From the NCBI RefSeq assembly GCF_024362695.1, contig NC_065426.1:8524236-8588235 (forward strand): DNA of 64,000 bases, in the 5' to 3' direction. A program made the translations under genes and the position numbers. This document shows positions 1 to 12,000 of the stretch, piece by piece. The DNA comes from Pectinophora gossypiella. Its lineage: Eukaryota > Arthropoda > Insecta > Lepidoptera > Gelechiidae. The first letter of the stretch is position 1; the number at the start of each line of letters is the position of its first letter. The notes beneath the pieces were generated by a model. The model was given only the letters and a program-made list of their open reading frames with translations. It did not search any database and was not told the DNA's origin.

Positions 1-138
1 ATAGTATGAAACAAGAAATATTTCTCTAAAATTCTTTCGAATTTAGGAGATAGCCGTGGTCGTTTACCGTAGTACGCAAACTCTCAGGACAGATCTTAGA
101 TTGGCATTCGAGGACGACAATTTAATGAGGGACCTTAT

Positions 139-462
139 CCAAAAACACGATAGATGGCGTTGTTCACTTTTAACGTGATAATTACCTATTTTCTCATTAT
201 TGTGGTACATAATCATTCAAAAATGTAATGGCAGAAGCATATTATATAAAACTAATGATGTTGCTACCTATATTGATTCTCTTCATTCTGATCAGAATAA
301 TAATGGATGGAAGTTGTAATTGTGCCTGGGTGTAATAAAAAGGGTCATCATTTATACCCAAAAACATAGATAAAAGATGCATAATAATATATGTCTGTTA
401 TCCATGAAATTAGAAGTTTAAACGAAGAAAAAACTTAACACCGCCATCTATCGTGTTTTTGG
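139..462. repeat. Element A, TIR element (complete-looking copy)
   Basis: The two ends (139-159 and 442-462) are perfect 21-nt inverted repeats that begin CCAAAAACACGATAGATGGC. The interior is AT-rich, with no reading frame. Related partial copies lie at 22283-22460, 36197-36480, 43845-44035 and 53103-53660. The size and missing coding capacity fit a non-autonomous DNA transposon (MITE). The superfamily is not determined. Confidence 0.6.
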
Positions 463-784
463 GGAACGCTAATTGGAAAGTCAGTGTAGTAGCTTAATCT
501 CCCTTATTCAATGATAGTAGGTAACTTTAAACGCGTTTTGAAACCACACTCCGTCTCTGTTCTACCACTTTTATAAATTGCGCCACCGTTTTACTTGCCG
601 AGCTCAAGAGAATATTCTTTTTATTTATACTACACTCGTTTAATTTATTAACGATGCGCCGGGGCCCTGTTTTATTCAGCTAATTTTATTTATTCTTCAT
701 CAGTGACGTAGCTAAAATGGGTGACACCCTGTCCGGATTTCATCCATCCGTTTGCATCCGTTTTGCTTCTTTTGGTTTGTGAAA

Positions 785-862
785 AATGTAAATGATATTA
801 TCGTCTTGTTTTGTGTGTGGCGTCCTTTTATAATACATAAATAATTTCTATTCTATTCCAAA
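785..862 (+). repeat. LINE/retroposon 3' end with TTCTATTCTATTC tail
   Basis: A T-rich 3' segment ends in repeats of TTCTA. Nearly the same sequence (tgtgtggcgtccttttata followed by the TTCTA tail) recurs at 56100-56167, and a similar tail occurs at 55125-55150. Interpreted as a truncated retroposon 3' end. The rest of 463-879 shows nothing recognisable. Confidence 0.45.
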
Positions 863-879
863 AAATGACAAAAAATGAA

Positions 880-1275
880 AAAAACACTTTGTGATCCCTA
901 GTTTGGTTAGGACATTACAGGCTGATCACCTGATTGTCCAAAAGTAAGATGATCCGTGTTTTGGAAGACACGTTCGTTAAGCCGTTGGTCCCGGTTGTTA
1001 TAATTACGTAGTCATTACATGAGGTCGTTCAAGGCCAGAGTGAACAGTCACCTTCTGGGCGAGCTCCATCTTAAGCCTTGTCAATGCCTTCGGGTAAGTC
1101 TGGGGCCAAGAGCAAACCCATCAAAGGGAAAAAATGAGTCATGTCAGGGGCCTATGGCGGCTCAATAATAACCCTGACACCAGGGTTGATGAGGTTCGTC
1201 CGCCTTTGTTAATCACCTCATTTTTTAATCATAAGGTTAATCCACCTCACAATCCACACGATAGAAGAAGAAGAT
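880..1275 (+). repeat. SINE S1 (headless) carrying an internal foreign block
   Basis: The S1 body is recognisable from 'cactttgtgatccctagttt' through the core (TTAAGCCGTTGGTCCCGG) to the end 'cccacacgatagaagaaga'. The tRNA-like head is missing. Positions about 1023-1131 are not S1: that block also occurs at 27010-27150 in an unrelated setting. Near 1200 the segment 'gatgaggtt...ccacctca' is partly duplicated. Confidence 0.65.
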
Positions 1276-1276
1276 T

Positions 1277-2044
1277 CTATTCCCTTTCGTAGTGTCATTT
1301 TCGTGAATATTCCGACAAAAAATTCCACTTAATAACAACTCAGAATCGTGGTCTGAATCATATCCCAAAGTTTTAATAAAATACCAGAAGTCAAATAACA
1401 GTTAAATTATGACCAAGCCCACGCTTTGACCTTTGATTTATTTCTTTTTCTAACTCAAATAATGTAGTTGTAAAGAACGAGGAGTGTTCATGTTTCCTCG
1501 ATTATTCGACCACTATTTTGTTTGACTATTATGGCGTTCGGCAGCCGGCCAGCGCTGGCGTCGCGTCGCCGCGGCGTCGACGTCGTGTAGACGTTGCGCA
1601 GGCGCTGGCACGAAGACAACGCTCGAAAGACGCTAGTGTGGGGGGGTCTTTTTGAATGATATGGAAACGTTTTATAGAGTAGCTTCGTTTAAATACTTAA
1701 TACAACTTATAACTTGAGTTCCTTTAAGGCAAGACTGAATAGGCACCCTCTGAGGAAGTCCATTACACCGTCAACACTTTCTTAACCTCTTGAAGAGGCA
1801 GAATGATGTCAAGAGCAAACTTATTCGTTTGAAAAAGATAGCTTGAAGCTTTAGTGACTGAGGTACTGTTGAAAATTGTTATACGCGCGAATGTGTTCAA
1901 TTTTAATTTTATTACCTAGCTAGGTCTTTATTTTTGAATCGTTCGCTTCCATTTTGCATGCCAAAATAATATGTATATACTTTTTGATCTTGCAAATGAC
2001 AAGTTCTGAATTGCTACGTGAAATGGGTATATATTTTGTAACAT
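1277..2044. other. Intronic sequence without a gene; short CpG-dense patch
   Basis: No open frame or named repeat is seen. A CpG-dense patch at about 1535-1640 stands out in otherwise AT-rich DNA. Positions 1915-2040 resemble 22765-22870 (shared 'cttgcaaatgacaagtt' and 'tgctacgtgaaat'), so the right part is probably an old repeat. Confidence 0.4.
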
Positions 2045-2045
2045 G

Positions 2046-2140
2046 ACTTCTTATCGTGTGGGTTGTGAGGTGGAATACCAGCCTCATTACCCTGTCAGGG
2101 TTATGATTGAAAGCCAAAGGCCCCTAACGTCACTTGATGG
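2046..2140 (-). repeat. SINE S1 3' end fragment
   Basis: The reverse complement of the S1 3' end: 'cttatcgtgtgggttgtgag' followed by the 'ggtggaatacc...ccctgtcagggttatgattga' section. It is a short relic. Confidence 0.55.
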
Positions 2141-2597
2141 CGAGTGATTTAAAAATAAGGGCCCGGGTGTCACCCCCAGCCGGGTACCCTAGCTACGGCA
2201 CTCCTTCAGTTATTTATATTTATTTTTCATTGTTTGTCCCTGGAACTTTGTAAGGCAATAAGTAAGTTTCGTGTTTTAACGAGGCTTTTACATTTTTAAA
2301 GAGACATAAAAGGTAACAGACTTCGCTACTATTTTGAAAACATTAAATAAAGAACACTCAAGGTATATTAAAGTTCTTTAAACTGAGCGTAGCTTAGGGT
2401 GCTATTCTGGGTCCTTTTTTCTTTTTTTCTATAATAATTCCAACTAGAACTATTTCTGATACAGAGGAAATGTACTCAGTAGACTGCATAATACCGGAAA
2501 CAGAAAAGTATTTTCATGTTTAAACTTTTTTAGAATGCGATTTTTCCGTAGTCGAGTTTTAGCTATTAAACTTTCTAGGTCTAGTTATTAAACTATC

Positions 2598-2910
2598 TAG
2601 CCCAGTTGGTAGAACGCTTACCTCTCACTTTGAAGCCGCAGGTTCGAATCCAGCACAGGCGTAAACCAATGATTTTTTTCGAATTCATGTTTTTGGATCA
2701 TAAATGAAAACATCGTGAGGAAACCCACATTCCCCAGAAATGCATTTTCGGAGGTATGCGACCTAACCTGTATTGGGCAGGTTTTCCCTTCGCGGGTTGG
2801 AAGGTCAGACAGGCAATCACTTCTGTAAAATACCGGAGCTGTCAAATGTTCTGGTTAGGTAAGTGGACCCCGTGAAAACAGGATAATGCTAGGGAGATGA
2901 TGAGGTAAGC
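2598..2910 (+). repeat. SINE S3
   Basis: A tRNA-like head, 'gcccagttggtagaacgctt' (A-box type) then 'ggttcgaatcc' (B-box type), is followed by the S3 body 'gtattgggcaggttttccct...ggttggaaggtcag'. Fuller copies lie at 9720, 11003 and 13703. The copy ends near 'gctagggagatgatg'. Confidence 0.7.
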
Positions 2911-3038
2911 ATGACCCATCTTAGACCGCGTGTGATTATGGTCCAATGCATATACCTATCTCCCATGAAAAAAAAAACAATTTGTTTTATTAGTATCTAA
3001 GTGAGAGGGTGGTGATTAAAAGTATATTTTGATCGCAG

Positions 3039-6000
3039 GTTCCTCGTTTCAACGGCTCATCGTACCTTCGTCTACCGGGACTGGGCACCGCTGCACAAGC
3101 CTGGTTGGATATACAGGTAAATTGTTATTTTATCTTCTTCTTGCCGGTTCGAAACCCAGTACCGGACTTACACCAATATGTTACTAATTTACCTTAAGGG
3201 CGATTTTCACTAAGACAGTTGGCTCGACCATTATAGACGGCGATACGGCTCACGACCTGTCGCCCGTTAGTCTAACAGAAAGCTCGGTAAGGTGTGGGTA
3301 CTTAGTTCATCTAGTGAAGGATGTACCGTACCGTATATATGTATAGAAAACCAGGTATGCTCAAAAGTAACAGCTAACATTTCAAGGTTAGCCCAGCTGA
3401 CGTCATCCCACCCTGAGTTGCCATTTCGTAAAGAATAAATTACCCACAACCAATGTTTTTATATTTATTATTCAAGGAAATTTTGAACGTTTAGTAAAAG
3501 ATTTACTTACAGTTTTTATTTAAATGTATGTTCTTGGAATGTTGGAGATACGAATTGAACGGTAACACTTACATCATCAATGGGCTAGCAATGACGGCAT
3601 ACCTGGTTTTCTTATACTATGGTATGTATATCAAAAGATGCATCTTACCTAATCTTGTGTCCTTTTTTTGATTGATTAGGTACCTACTTTTTTATTCTGA
3701 ATTATTCGAAAGGCAGTCGCTACCTAGTGAAGAATTTAATAAGCGAATTCTTATATCTATAATCAAAAACTCCATTCAATATGCTGAATCAGGAGGAACA
3801 ATGGATGAAAGTTCATCCCTTAATTTCAAAGGGGTTACCCAACCCTTTGTGCCTTTATGGTGCATTCAAACAAGAAGATATTGTGGATACCATGTAAGGA
3901 CTAACTAATAGCGACTTAGCGAGTATGTAGGTATTGAATAAAAAATAATGCTGCATGTAGAAGGATAAAAAGATATTTTTATGATATTTCCCCACCGGGA
4001 TTCGAACCCGAGGCCTCCGGATCGCGAGCCCAACGCTCAACCACTGGACCACGAAGACCGTAGTTTTTATTCTTTTTTAATATTGGCTTCTTTCAACTAA
4101 ATGAAAAATACACATGTGCAGTGTACAGGAGATCCAGAAGTTTAGGCCAAATGATCGGTTGCGTAACCTAGGAACAAACAGACAGAAATACATGAGTTAG
4201 TAAATATAGTACTTTTTATAATACAAAATTAATAAGAAAAAACTAAAGTTTCAATGTAAGTACTTCAATAGAATATCTATAAAAGGGACTAAGTACATAA
4301 GATAATACATTGGTGCTAATTCCTGTAAATACCATCTAATTTTATTTTAAGTTATATCTGTCATTTTCTTATCCGCCGAAAAGGAAAGGGACGGGTAATC
4401 GACAAGCATAAAATTTATGGAACACACGTCAATTTTAAGCACAAATCTAAACCAACCGTCTAAAAATTTTACATCAGTCAATAACCCGACACATTCATTT
4501 ACTCATTCTTCCTAAAATTAAGAGCTGTGAATCATCCGTCCCTTTCCTTTTCGACGGATATGAAAATGACGGATATAACTTAAAATAAAATTAGGCGGTG
4601 TCTCCAGGAATCGGGGCATTATACATATTAACACGACGAGGGATAAAGTTGGGCAAGAGATCATACAGAGGGTATTTAGGACAATTGTATTTTTCATACT
4701 GGCTCCCGTTTATTACGAGTCTGACTCTGTCAAATTATGTGATCTACTAAACTGACCGTCCGCATAGAATTAGGAACGCGGCTCAGCTAAGTTTACGTCA
4801 CCCCCTCTCGTATTTAGTCTTCAATCATAATAATATAGCGTCAGACGTCACACACACAGGTGCGCGTGTACGATAACGTCAATGTGTAATGTCTGTGTAA
4901 AACGAGGTTTTTTGTATGAAGTGTCCGGGGTGGGATATTACTAAAGTCCACTGGTTTGGCATCGTGTGTAGACGCTAGTATAGACAAAGTGTGCTTCGTT
5001 TGTCCAAAAACTGAGTGGCGTAAGTTAAAACGCTTCAACGCTTGTAGTCGAATTGGTGTATTATACCTCTAATATAATTATGTGAAGCATCTTGCATAGT
5101 AAAGGCCAGGTAAAGTTTAGGTAAGGGACTGAAGTTTGAGGGCAGTGGCAGCCCTAGGGGTGTGAGACGAGGGGGGGGATAAAATCAGCCAAGACGGCCC
5201 ACCCTGGCTGGCAGCCCCGGATCTACAGGGGAGTAACTGGTTTGGGCACACCTGTCCCTGTGGATCAGTCCTCTTAGCGGCCACATAAAACTCATACTTT
5301 TAATAGGACGTAAATTATATTTTTAAAAGATTTAACACGTTGAAAGTCCCCATACAATTTTTGACTTCCTTGTGTGTCCCGTATATCTATTATCATTTTA
5401 GTTTATTCAAAAAGTAAAGATGAATACACAGATATTTTTGATTATTATAATTTTAGTAACAGTGGCTGCAAGTTGTCTTTGATTACATGTGGCTCTGCCC
5501 ACCCCATTAGGGATTACGGGCGTGAGTTTATGTATGTATGTATGTATTTACTAAACCTTCAGTGGATCAACCGCCCTTAGTGCGTGCTTGGTCGTTTCTA
5601 AGTGACCCATGTATGGGTCACAGACGTATGTAGCTAGTCCGTCATGACCCGTATATGGGTCACTGGACTGCCAACGCGTTAATTAGGTATATTTTGGTGG
5701 CCTCTCACCACCTAATATGTTACTAGGGCCGCCACTGTTTGTGGGTCCAAGTGGGTACCTACCCAAGGGGTGGGTATCTACCTAGATAGGGTTTAGGGAA
5801 ATGAACCAAAAGTTGTAGCAACGACTTACATAAAGTCTCAATACCAAGGTACCTATTAGGCACGGCATAGAGAAAAGGTTGGAAAGGCTCTAACGCGCAT
5901 TTTGTATGAGAACCGCTGTCGCCGGTTCAACCCCGCTCTCTTTTACTACTACTCCTGCAAACAGATAACTACGATAGCTCTACTGCCACTAAAATTCCAT

Positions 6001-9000
6001 AGCTACTTTACTGACAATGGTGCTAATTCCTGTAAATACCATCTAATTTTATTTTAGGTTATATCTGTCATTTTCTTATCCGCCGAAAAGGAAAGGGACG
6101 GGTAATCGACAAGCATAAAATTTATGGAACACACGTCAATTTTAAGCACAAATCTAAAACAACCGTCTAAAAATTCGCCCGGGTTATTCATTTATTTACT
6201 CATTCTTCCTAAAATTAAGAGCTGTCAATCATCCGTCCCTTTCCTTTTCGGCGGATAAGAAAATGACAGGTATAACTTAAAGTAAAATTAAGAGATGTCT
6301 GCAGGAATCGGGGCCAATGTATATTTTATGTGATAGGCTGCAATTTTATCATTACTTTTCGTAAAATTGGGCATACAAAAGTTAAAGCACATAATAACGG
6401 GTTCTTACCGCGTTTAAATGGGGATATGAGACTCCCGATATTTCGACACTGTTGTTTAAACGCGGTAAGAACCCGTTATTATGTGCTTTAATTATGATAA
6501 TAACCGCGTAAACTTAAAACAATGCATACAAAAGTTGTTTTTTTATTATGTTCACCAATAGATATTACGTCAGCACTTAAGTATTATAACAAGCTTGTTT
6601 TTTTTTTTACGTGACTTATTGTAGATTTGCCGCAGATGGCATTAACTACTTGGCCGGACAAATGGGGAGCGCTGAAGGCTCTCACCCGGTACAACGTTTA
6701 AGACAACAGGCCTGAGGGTGCCCAGTTGGGCGCGAACCTCGGCTCAGGGCGTCGTCTGAGAGGAAAAATATTTGAAAGAATTAATCGACCCTAGTGGGTC
6801 GATAGCGATAAGCGCTGAATGAGGGAAATCGTCGACCACGCCGGCGGGGTCGGTATCGGGGTCCTGAAGTGTTTGGTGTCGCGAGCTGATTGGCTGCCTC
6901 TATGGCTAGAGTAATCGGGTCGTCGGGATCGTATATTACGTCCTTCGGAACAAGCTTGCGTGTTAGGTATCTTAAATGCGTAAGCAATTATAAATAGGTA
7001 AACTCCGATTGTTGGTAGCTTTTTTGATAAATAGGCGATGATATTAAGATTTTTATCTTACCTACAGGATAAAGAGGGATCTTCTTGCATCATTGTCGAT
7101 ATTAGATTTTATTCCCTGCAGGTTATAATGCACAAGACGACCTTTTAATATCACGCGCGCTGCGTGAGTCGTAGTTTGCGGACGAGTGGAGTGCAAAGTT
7201 AAAGTATGAACTATTTGATCATACTTGTATGTGCGCGTTACGCGCTCTCTTGGGCCTTCCAACTTCTTTCTTCTATTCCGTGGTATTGGGAACTGTTAGG
7301 ATTGGGGTGTAAGATTCCTAATGGCTGTGAGGGCTGGTTATCTGAGGCTAAAGCTGAGATGAAAAAGTCCAGAGAATTGTAAAACTCACTGAATTTAATT
7401 AAAATTCGTACAAAATGTTTACATTACAGTAGTTAAATGGAGAGCAAGAACGGAACTGAAGAGACAAAATGTTGTCACAGTAAAGAAAATATAAATTTAA
7501 TGTTAGGGTTGCCAGCAGGTACCGGTTATTCACAACCATGCTATCATTATGTAGGTACCATGTATTGTGTGGATGGATTGGGTGAAGAAGGATGTGTGTG
7601 AAAGGTGTGAGTACTGAGATGACGACTGGCAGAGATGGATGGAAGAGGAATGCATGCTTCTTCTATCGTGTGGGTTGTGAGGTGGAGTACCAACCTCATC
7701 AACCCTGGTATCAGGGTTACTATTGAGCCGCCATAGGCCCCTGATATGGCTCATGTAACGACTACTTACTTACATCAGCAAGTAGTAACCGGGACCAACG
7801 GCTTAACGTGCCTTCCGAAGCACGGATCATCTTACTTTTTGGACAATCAGGTGATCAGCCTGTAATGTCCTAACTAAACTAGGGATCACAAAGTGTTTTT
7901 GTGATATGTACCCACCGAGATTCGAACCTGGGGCCTCCGGATCGTGAGCCCGACGCTCAACCACTGGACCACGGAGGCCGTTGCTGCACTGTGTTGCATG
8001 CATTGCAATGCATGCTGTGCTGTGCTCTTAGAGGATAAGGGTAGGTGGACGATGATGATTCTCCCACAACGTTGTGTTTCTATAATATGTATTTGTCTTT
8101 GAAATCGTATAGACATTTATTTTTAAACGTTTTGATATTCTTTTCCTGGAAATCCGTGCCAAAATGCCGCTGCGCCGCACCTGCGCCTACGACTTTATCC
8201 CAATTGGAAAAAAAAGTATTGGGATATACAAAAGTACATCCATTGCAAAAGGAACTAAGTAACCACGCCTAACCGAGCTTTCTTTTAGACCAACGTGAGA
8301 GTGAGCCTTAAAAGATCCACTTAAAACTCACGATCTTAAAGCATGTTAATATTAATCCTGTAATGGAGTTAAAAGCGATATTTTTTCATAAGTTTTCAAG
8401 TGAAACGAAGTTCATCGGGCGCCATGTTTTAAAAGGTTTCATAAATATAAATGCACGCTAAGAGACGCGTTTTTATGCTTTTAATAACTTTTAAGCAGAA
8501 GTTATTGCTTTAATTTAAGGAGCGTACTTTATTTATGCGATGGTGTAAACGGATTTTAGCGGGTCACGGAGTAACAGGCAAGATGGAAGGATAAAAAAAA
8601 AAAAAAAAAATTGTGCTTTAAAAACAAAAATCATTTAAAAATAGCTAAGGCATTATCTTTACGATAAGTTGAAGTCTACATGTAACTTTAGACTTATCGG
8701 TTTATGTAATATTAGTACTCAATATTCTAAATACCCGTCCGAGACAAAAAAAAAACAATTTTATTTTCACTTAAGACCCCGCAAACGATGGCGCGATGAT
8801 CTCGATGGTTATTGCAAATAATGGATAGAGCTCGCACAGAACCAGAATACTTGGAAAGACATGGGGGAGGCCTTTGCCCAGCAGTGGGTTATACAGGCTA
8901 ATAATAATAATTTTCACTTTGTGAGTTTCCCAAACAAAAAAAAAACATTAAAAATTATGTTTCAAAAACTAAAAACTTGACTACGAAAAAATCGCTCTCT

Positions 9001-12000
9001 AAAAAGTATGTAACAAGATGTATGTACCTACTCACATGTAATAACAGCATAACATAGCATAAGTTCACGACTATATCCCAATGGGGTAGTCAGAGGTACA
9101 TCCATTGCAAGATGAACTATGTACCTCGATGATCTTTCTGTTAGACCAACGAGGTAAGCCATTATAACATATTCAAAGAGTTCATAATAACGTATGACTT
9201 GCTTAAGTAAGTATTAACAATCAATAATAATTAAAAACTTTTCAAATGTACGCAACAAGTACGGGACTTAATGTTTCATTTGAAATTATGAACTCAAAGT
9301 CTTTATAACTTAGTTTACAGACGGTTGCCTCTTACATAAAGTTGTTTTAAGTAATATTTAAGTAAACACAACGTTAGGTTTCGTTTACAATGAGTACACT
9401 TACGCGGCTGCGGAAGCGAGAGCGGACGAGACATTCGATATTTGAAATATTTTAATTCGGTCTTATTCTAGCCATAGAATAAATAAATTCTACATTTAAA
9501 ACGATAATTCCCCCCCCCCCCCCCCCCATCTGGGTCTTGCTTTAGTCTTAAATGGCCGTATGCTACTAAGGAGTGAGGAGGAACGCGTTAACTGTTTATC
9601 TGTCTCACTCGCACTCACTCGGTTAGAATGAGATTTTTAAACGAAGTATCCGCGGTGTGTCCTCATGCTAATTATCTTATTTTTTAACGGCTAAGAGGTC
9701 TCAGTGTTCCCCATTTATTTTCAAGTGGATCGAATCCAGCACAGGTCCAAACCAATGATTGTCGAACTTGTTTTCAAATTCATGTTTGGATCATAAATGA
9801 TTGTCACGTGCTCAGCGGTGAAGGAAACATCGTAAGGAAACCCACATTCCCAAGAAATGCATTTTCGAAAGTGACCTAACCTGTATTGGGCTGGTTTTCC
9901 CTTCGCGGGTTGGAAGGTCAGACAAACCGGTCCTGTCAAATTCGCAGGTTTTGTAAGCGGACCCTGTGAAAAACAGGATTATACTATGGAGATGATGAAA
10001 AGCCGGAGCCGGGTACATGCGACAACCATGAGCGGTGGGCAAGGAAATTCACGCATTGGGTATCTCATGACGGGTATTGGCGTCGTACTTTCCGGAGTTC
10101 GCAAAGGGAAGGCCTTTACCCAGCAGTGGAATCTTGTAGGCTAGATTATATTAGTAATTACCAGCCGAAGCAAATCGTCAAAAAAACATCTTTCTGATTA
10201 TACGTATTCTTGCAACTAATCACGCCCCCGCTTCCGCTGGTAATGAGAATCACACTTATGTTGTGCGCCTGCCAAGATAGAAAAGCAAACTCGCGTTCGT
10301 GCACATATCGACGGTTGCGTAAACATTTTGTCAGGAGATTATATTAGGAGTATTTGGTGGCCGATACCTAACCACATTACAAGTAGAAAATATAGAAAAT
10401 TGATAGATACGTTCGAGTTATACAGGGTATTAGTGACATCGTAACAAATATTGAGAGGGATGATTCAGCTCATTATTCCGAGTTAATATCAAGTTTTCTT
10501 TTTCAAAATGAATGTTTTTTTTGTGTTTTCTTTTTTAATTATTTTCTATTCTAAGTATAAATACTTTTGCGTTGGAAAATTCCACTTGAGCTGAATCATC
10601 CCCCTCAGTATTTGTTACGATGTCACTCACACCCCGTACAAGTACGTATGGGTGTTATTGACACCGTAACGAATACTGAGGGGGATGATTTAGACCATGA
10701 TTCTGAGTTGATAACAAGTGGAATTTCCTCTCGGAAAATTCATGTAAATATTTGTGTTTTTTTCGTTATATTCAGTTCTATACTTTTGCGACGGAAAATT
10801 CCGCTTGATATTAACTCAGAATACTGGTCTGAATTAGCTATCAAAGTTTTCGTTAGGACGCGATATCACTACCACCCTGTATATATTTTCTTCGCGCAGC
10901 GACCCAAAAATTGGCCTTGGCCTCACAATACAATATTTCAATAATACGAAACCGAAATGTTATTTCCTGTATTATATTATTTACTTCTCAGATAGTTGGG
11001 AGAGCCGTGGTAGCCCAGTTGGTAGAACGCTTGCCTCTCACTTAGAGCTCGAAGGTTCGAATCCAGCACAGGCCTAAACCAATGATTGTGGAATTTGTTT
11101 TTGAATTCAAGTTTGGATCATAAATTGTTATCACGAGCTCAGTGCAAACGCACATTTCCGAGAAATACGTTTCGGAGGTATATGACCTAACCTGTATTGG
11201 GCTGGTTTTCCCTTCGCGGGTTGGAAGGTCAGATAGGCAGTCGCTTCTGTAAAAACCGGACCTGTAAAATCAGGTTGAAACGGAATAATACTAGGGGGAT
11301 GATGTTATATCTGAATCTGGCTGAATATAAAGGCTTACTGCTCCTACTATAGCAACATATTATACATCAATGTATTTAAAACTACCCGTCTCTCTCTCTT
11401 ACAGATCACCCTGAAACCCACCAGTGGAGATGGACTGGTGTTGTACAACGCGGAGCACGCGAGTGGAGATGGTGACTTCTTCTCACTCCACCTGCGCGAC
11501 TATTACGTGGAGTTCGCCTTCGACCTGGGCTCGGGGATTGCTTTAGTCAGGTATGTCTTTCATCATAATGAGCCTATATGCGTCCCATTGGGCACAGGCC
11601 TCCCCTCTATCAACCGGAAGGGGGTATGGAGCATACTCCGCCACTGGTCTACTGCGGGTTGGTTGAGGTTTTTTACAGTTAATAGCCGGGACCAACGGCT
11701 TAACGTATCTTCCGAAGCGGAACCATCTTACTTTTTGGACAATCCGATTCAAGCCTACAAAGTTCTTACCTAACAAAGGAGTCTCACAAAGTGATTTCGT
11801 CAACGTCCCCAGGGGGGTTAAAATGGCCAAATCGAAGCAATTCATCTAAAAAAGCAATATTGCTATTTGACATTTGTTTGCATTGCGCACTTTCATTTAT
11901 AAGCGTAAATGAATTGAACTGAATTGCTTCGATGTGGTCATTTTAACTCCCCTGTACGGTCACGAGCATTAATTAATATGTATACACTTTGGTACCGTGT

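Noticed and set aside
10567..10944. Open frame of 125 codons
   Set aside because: Runs through two MITE M2 copies, with no protein-like features.
11438..11773. Single 111-codon ORF as a gene
   Set aside because: Only the first part is exon. After the donor at 11551 it reads through intron and reverse SINE sequence.
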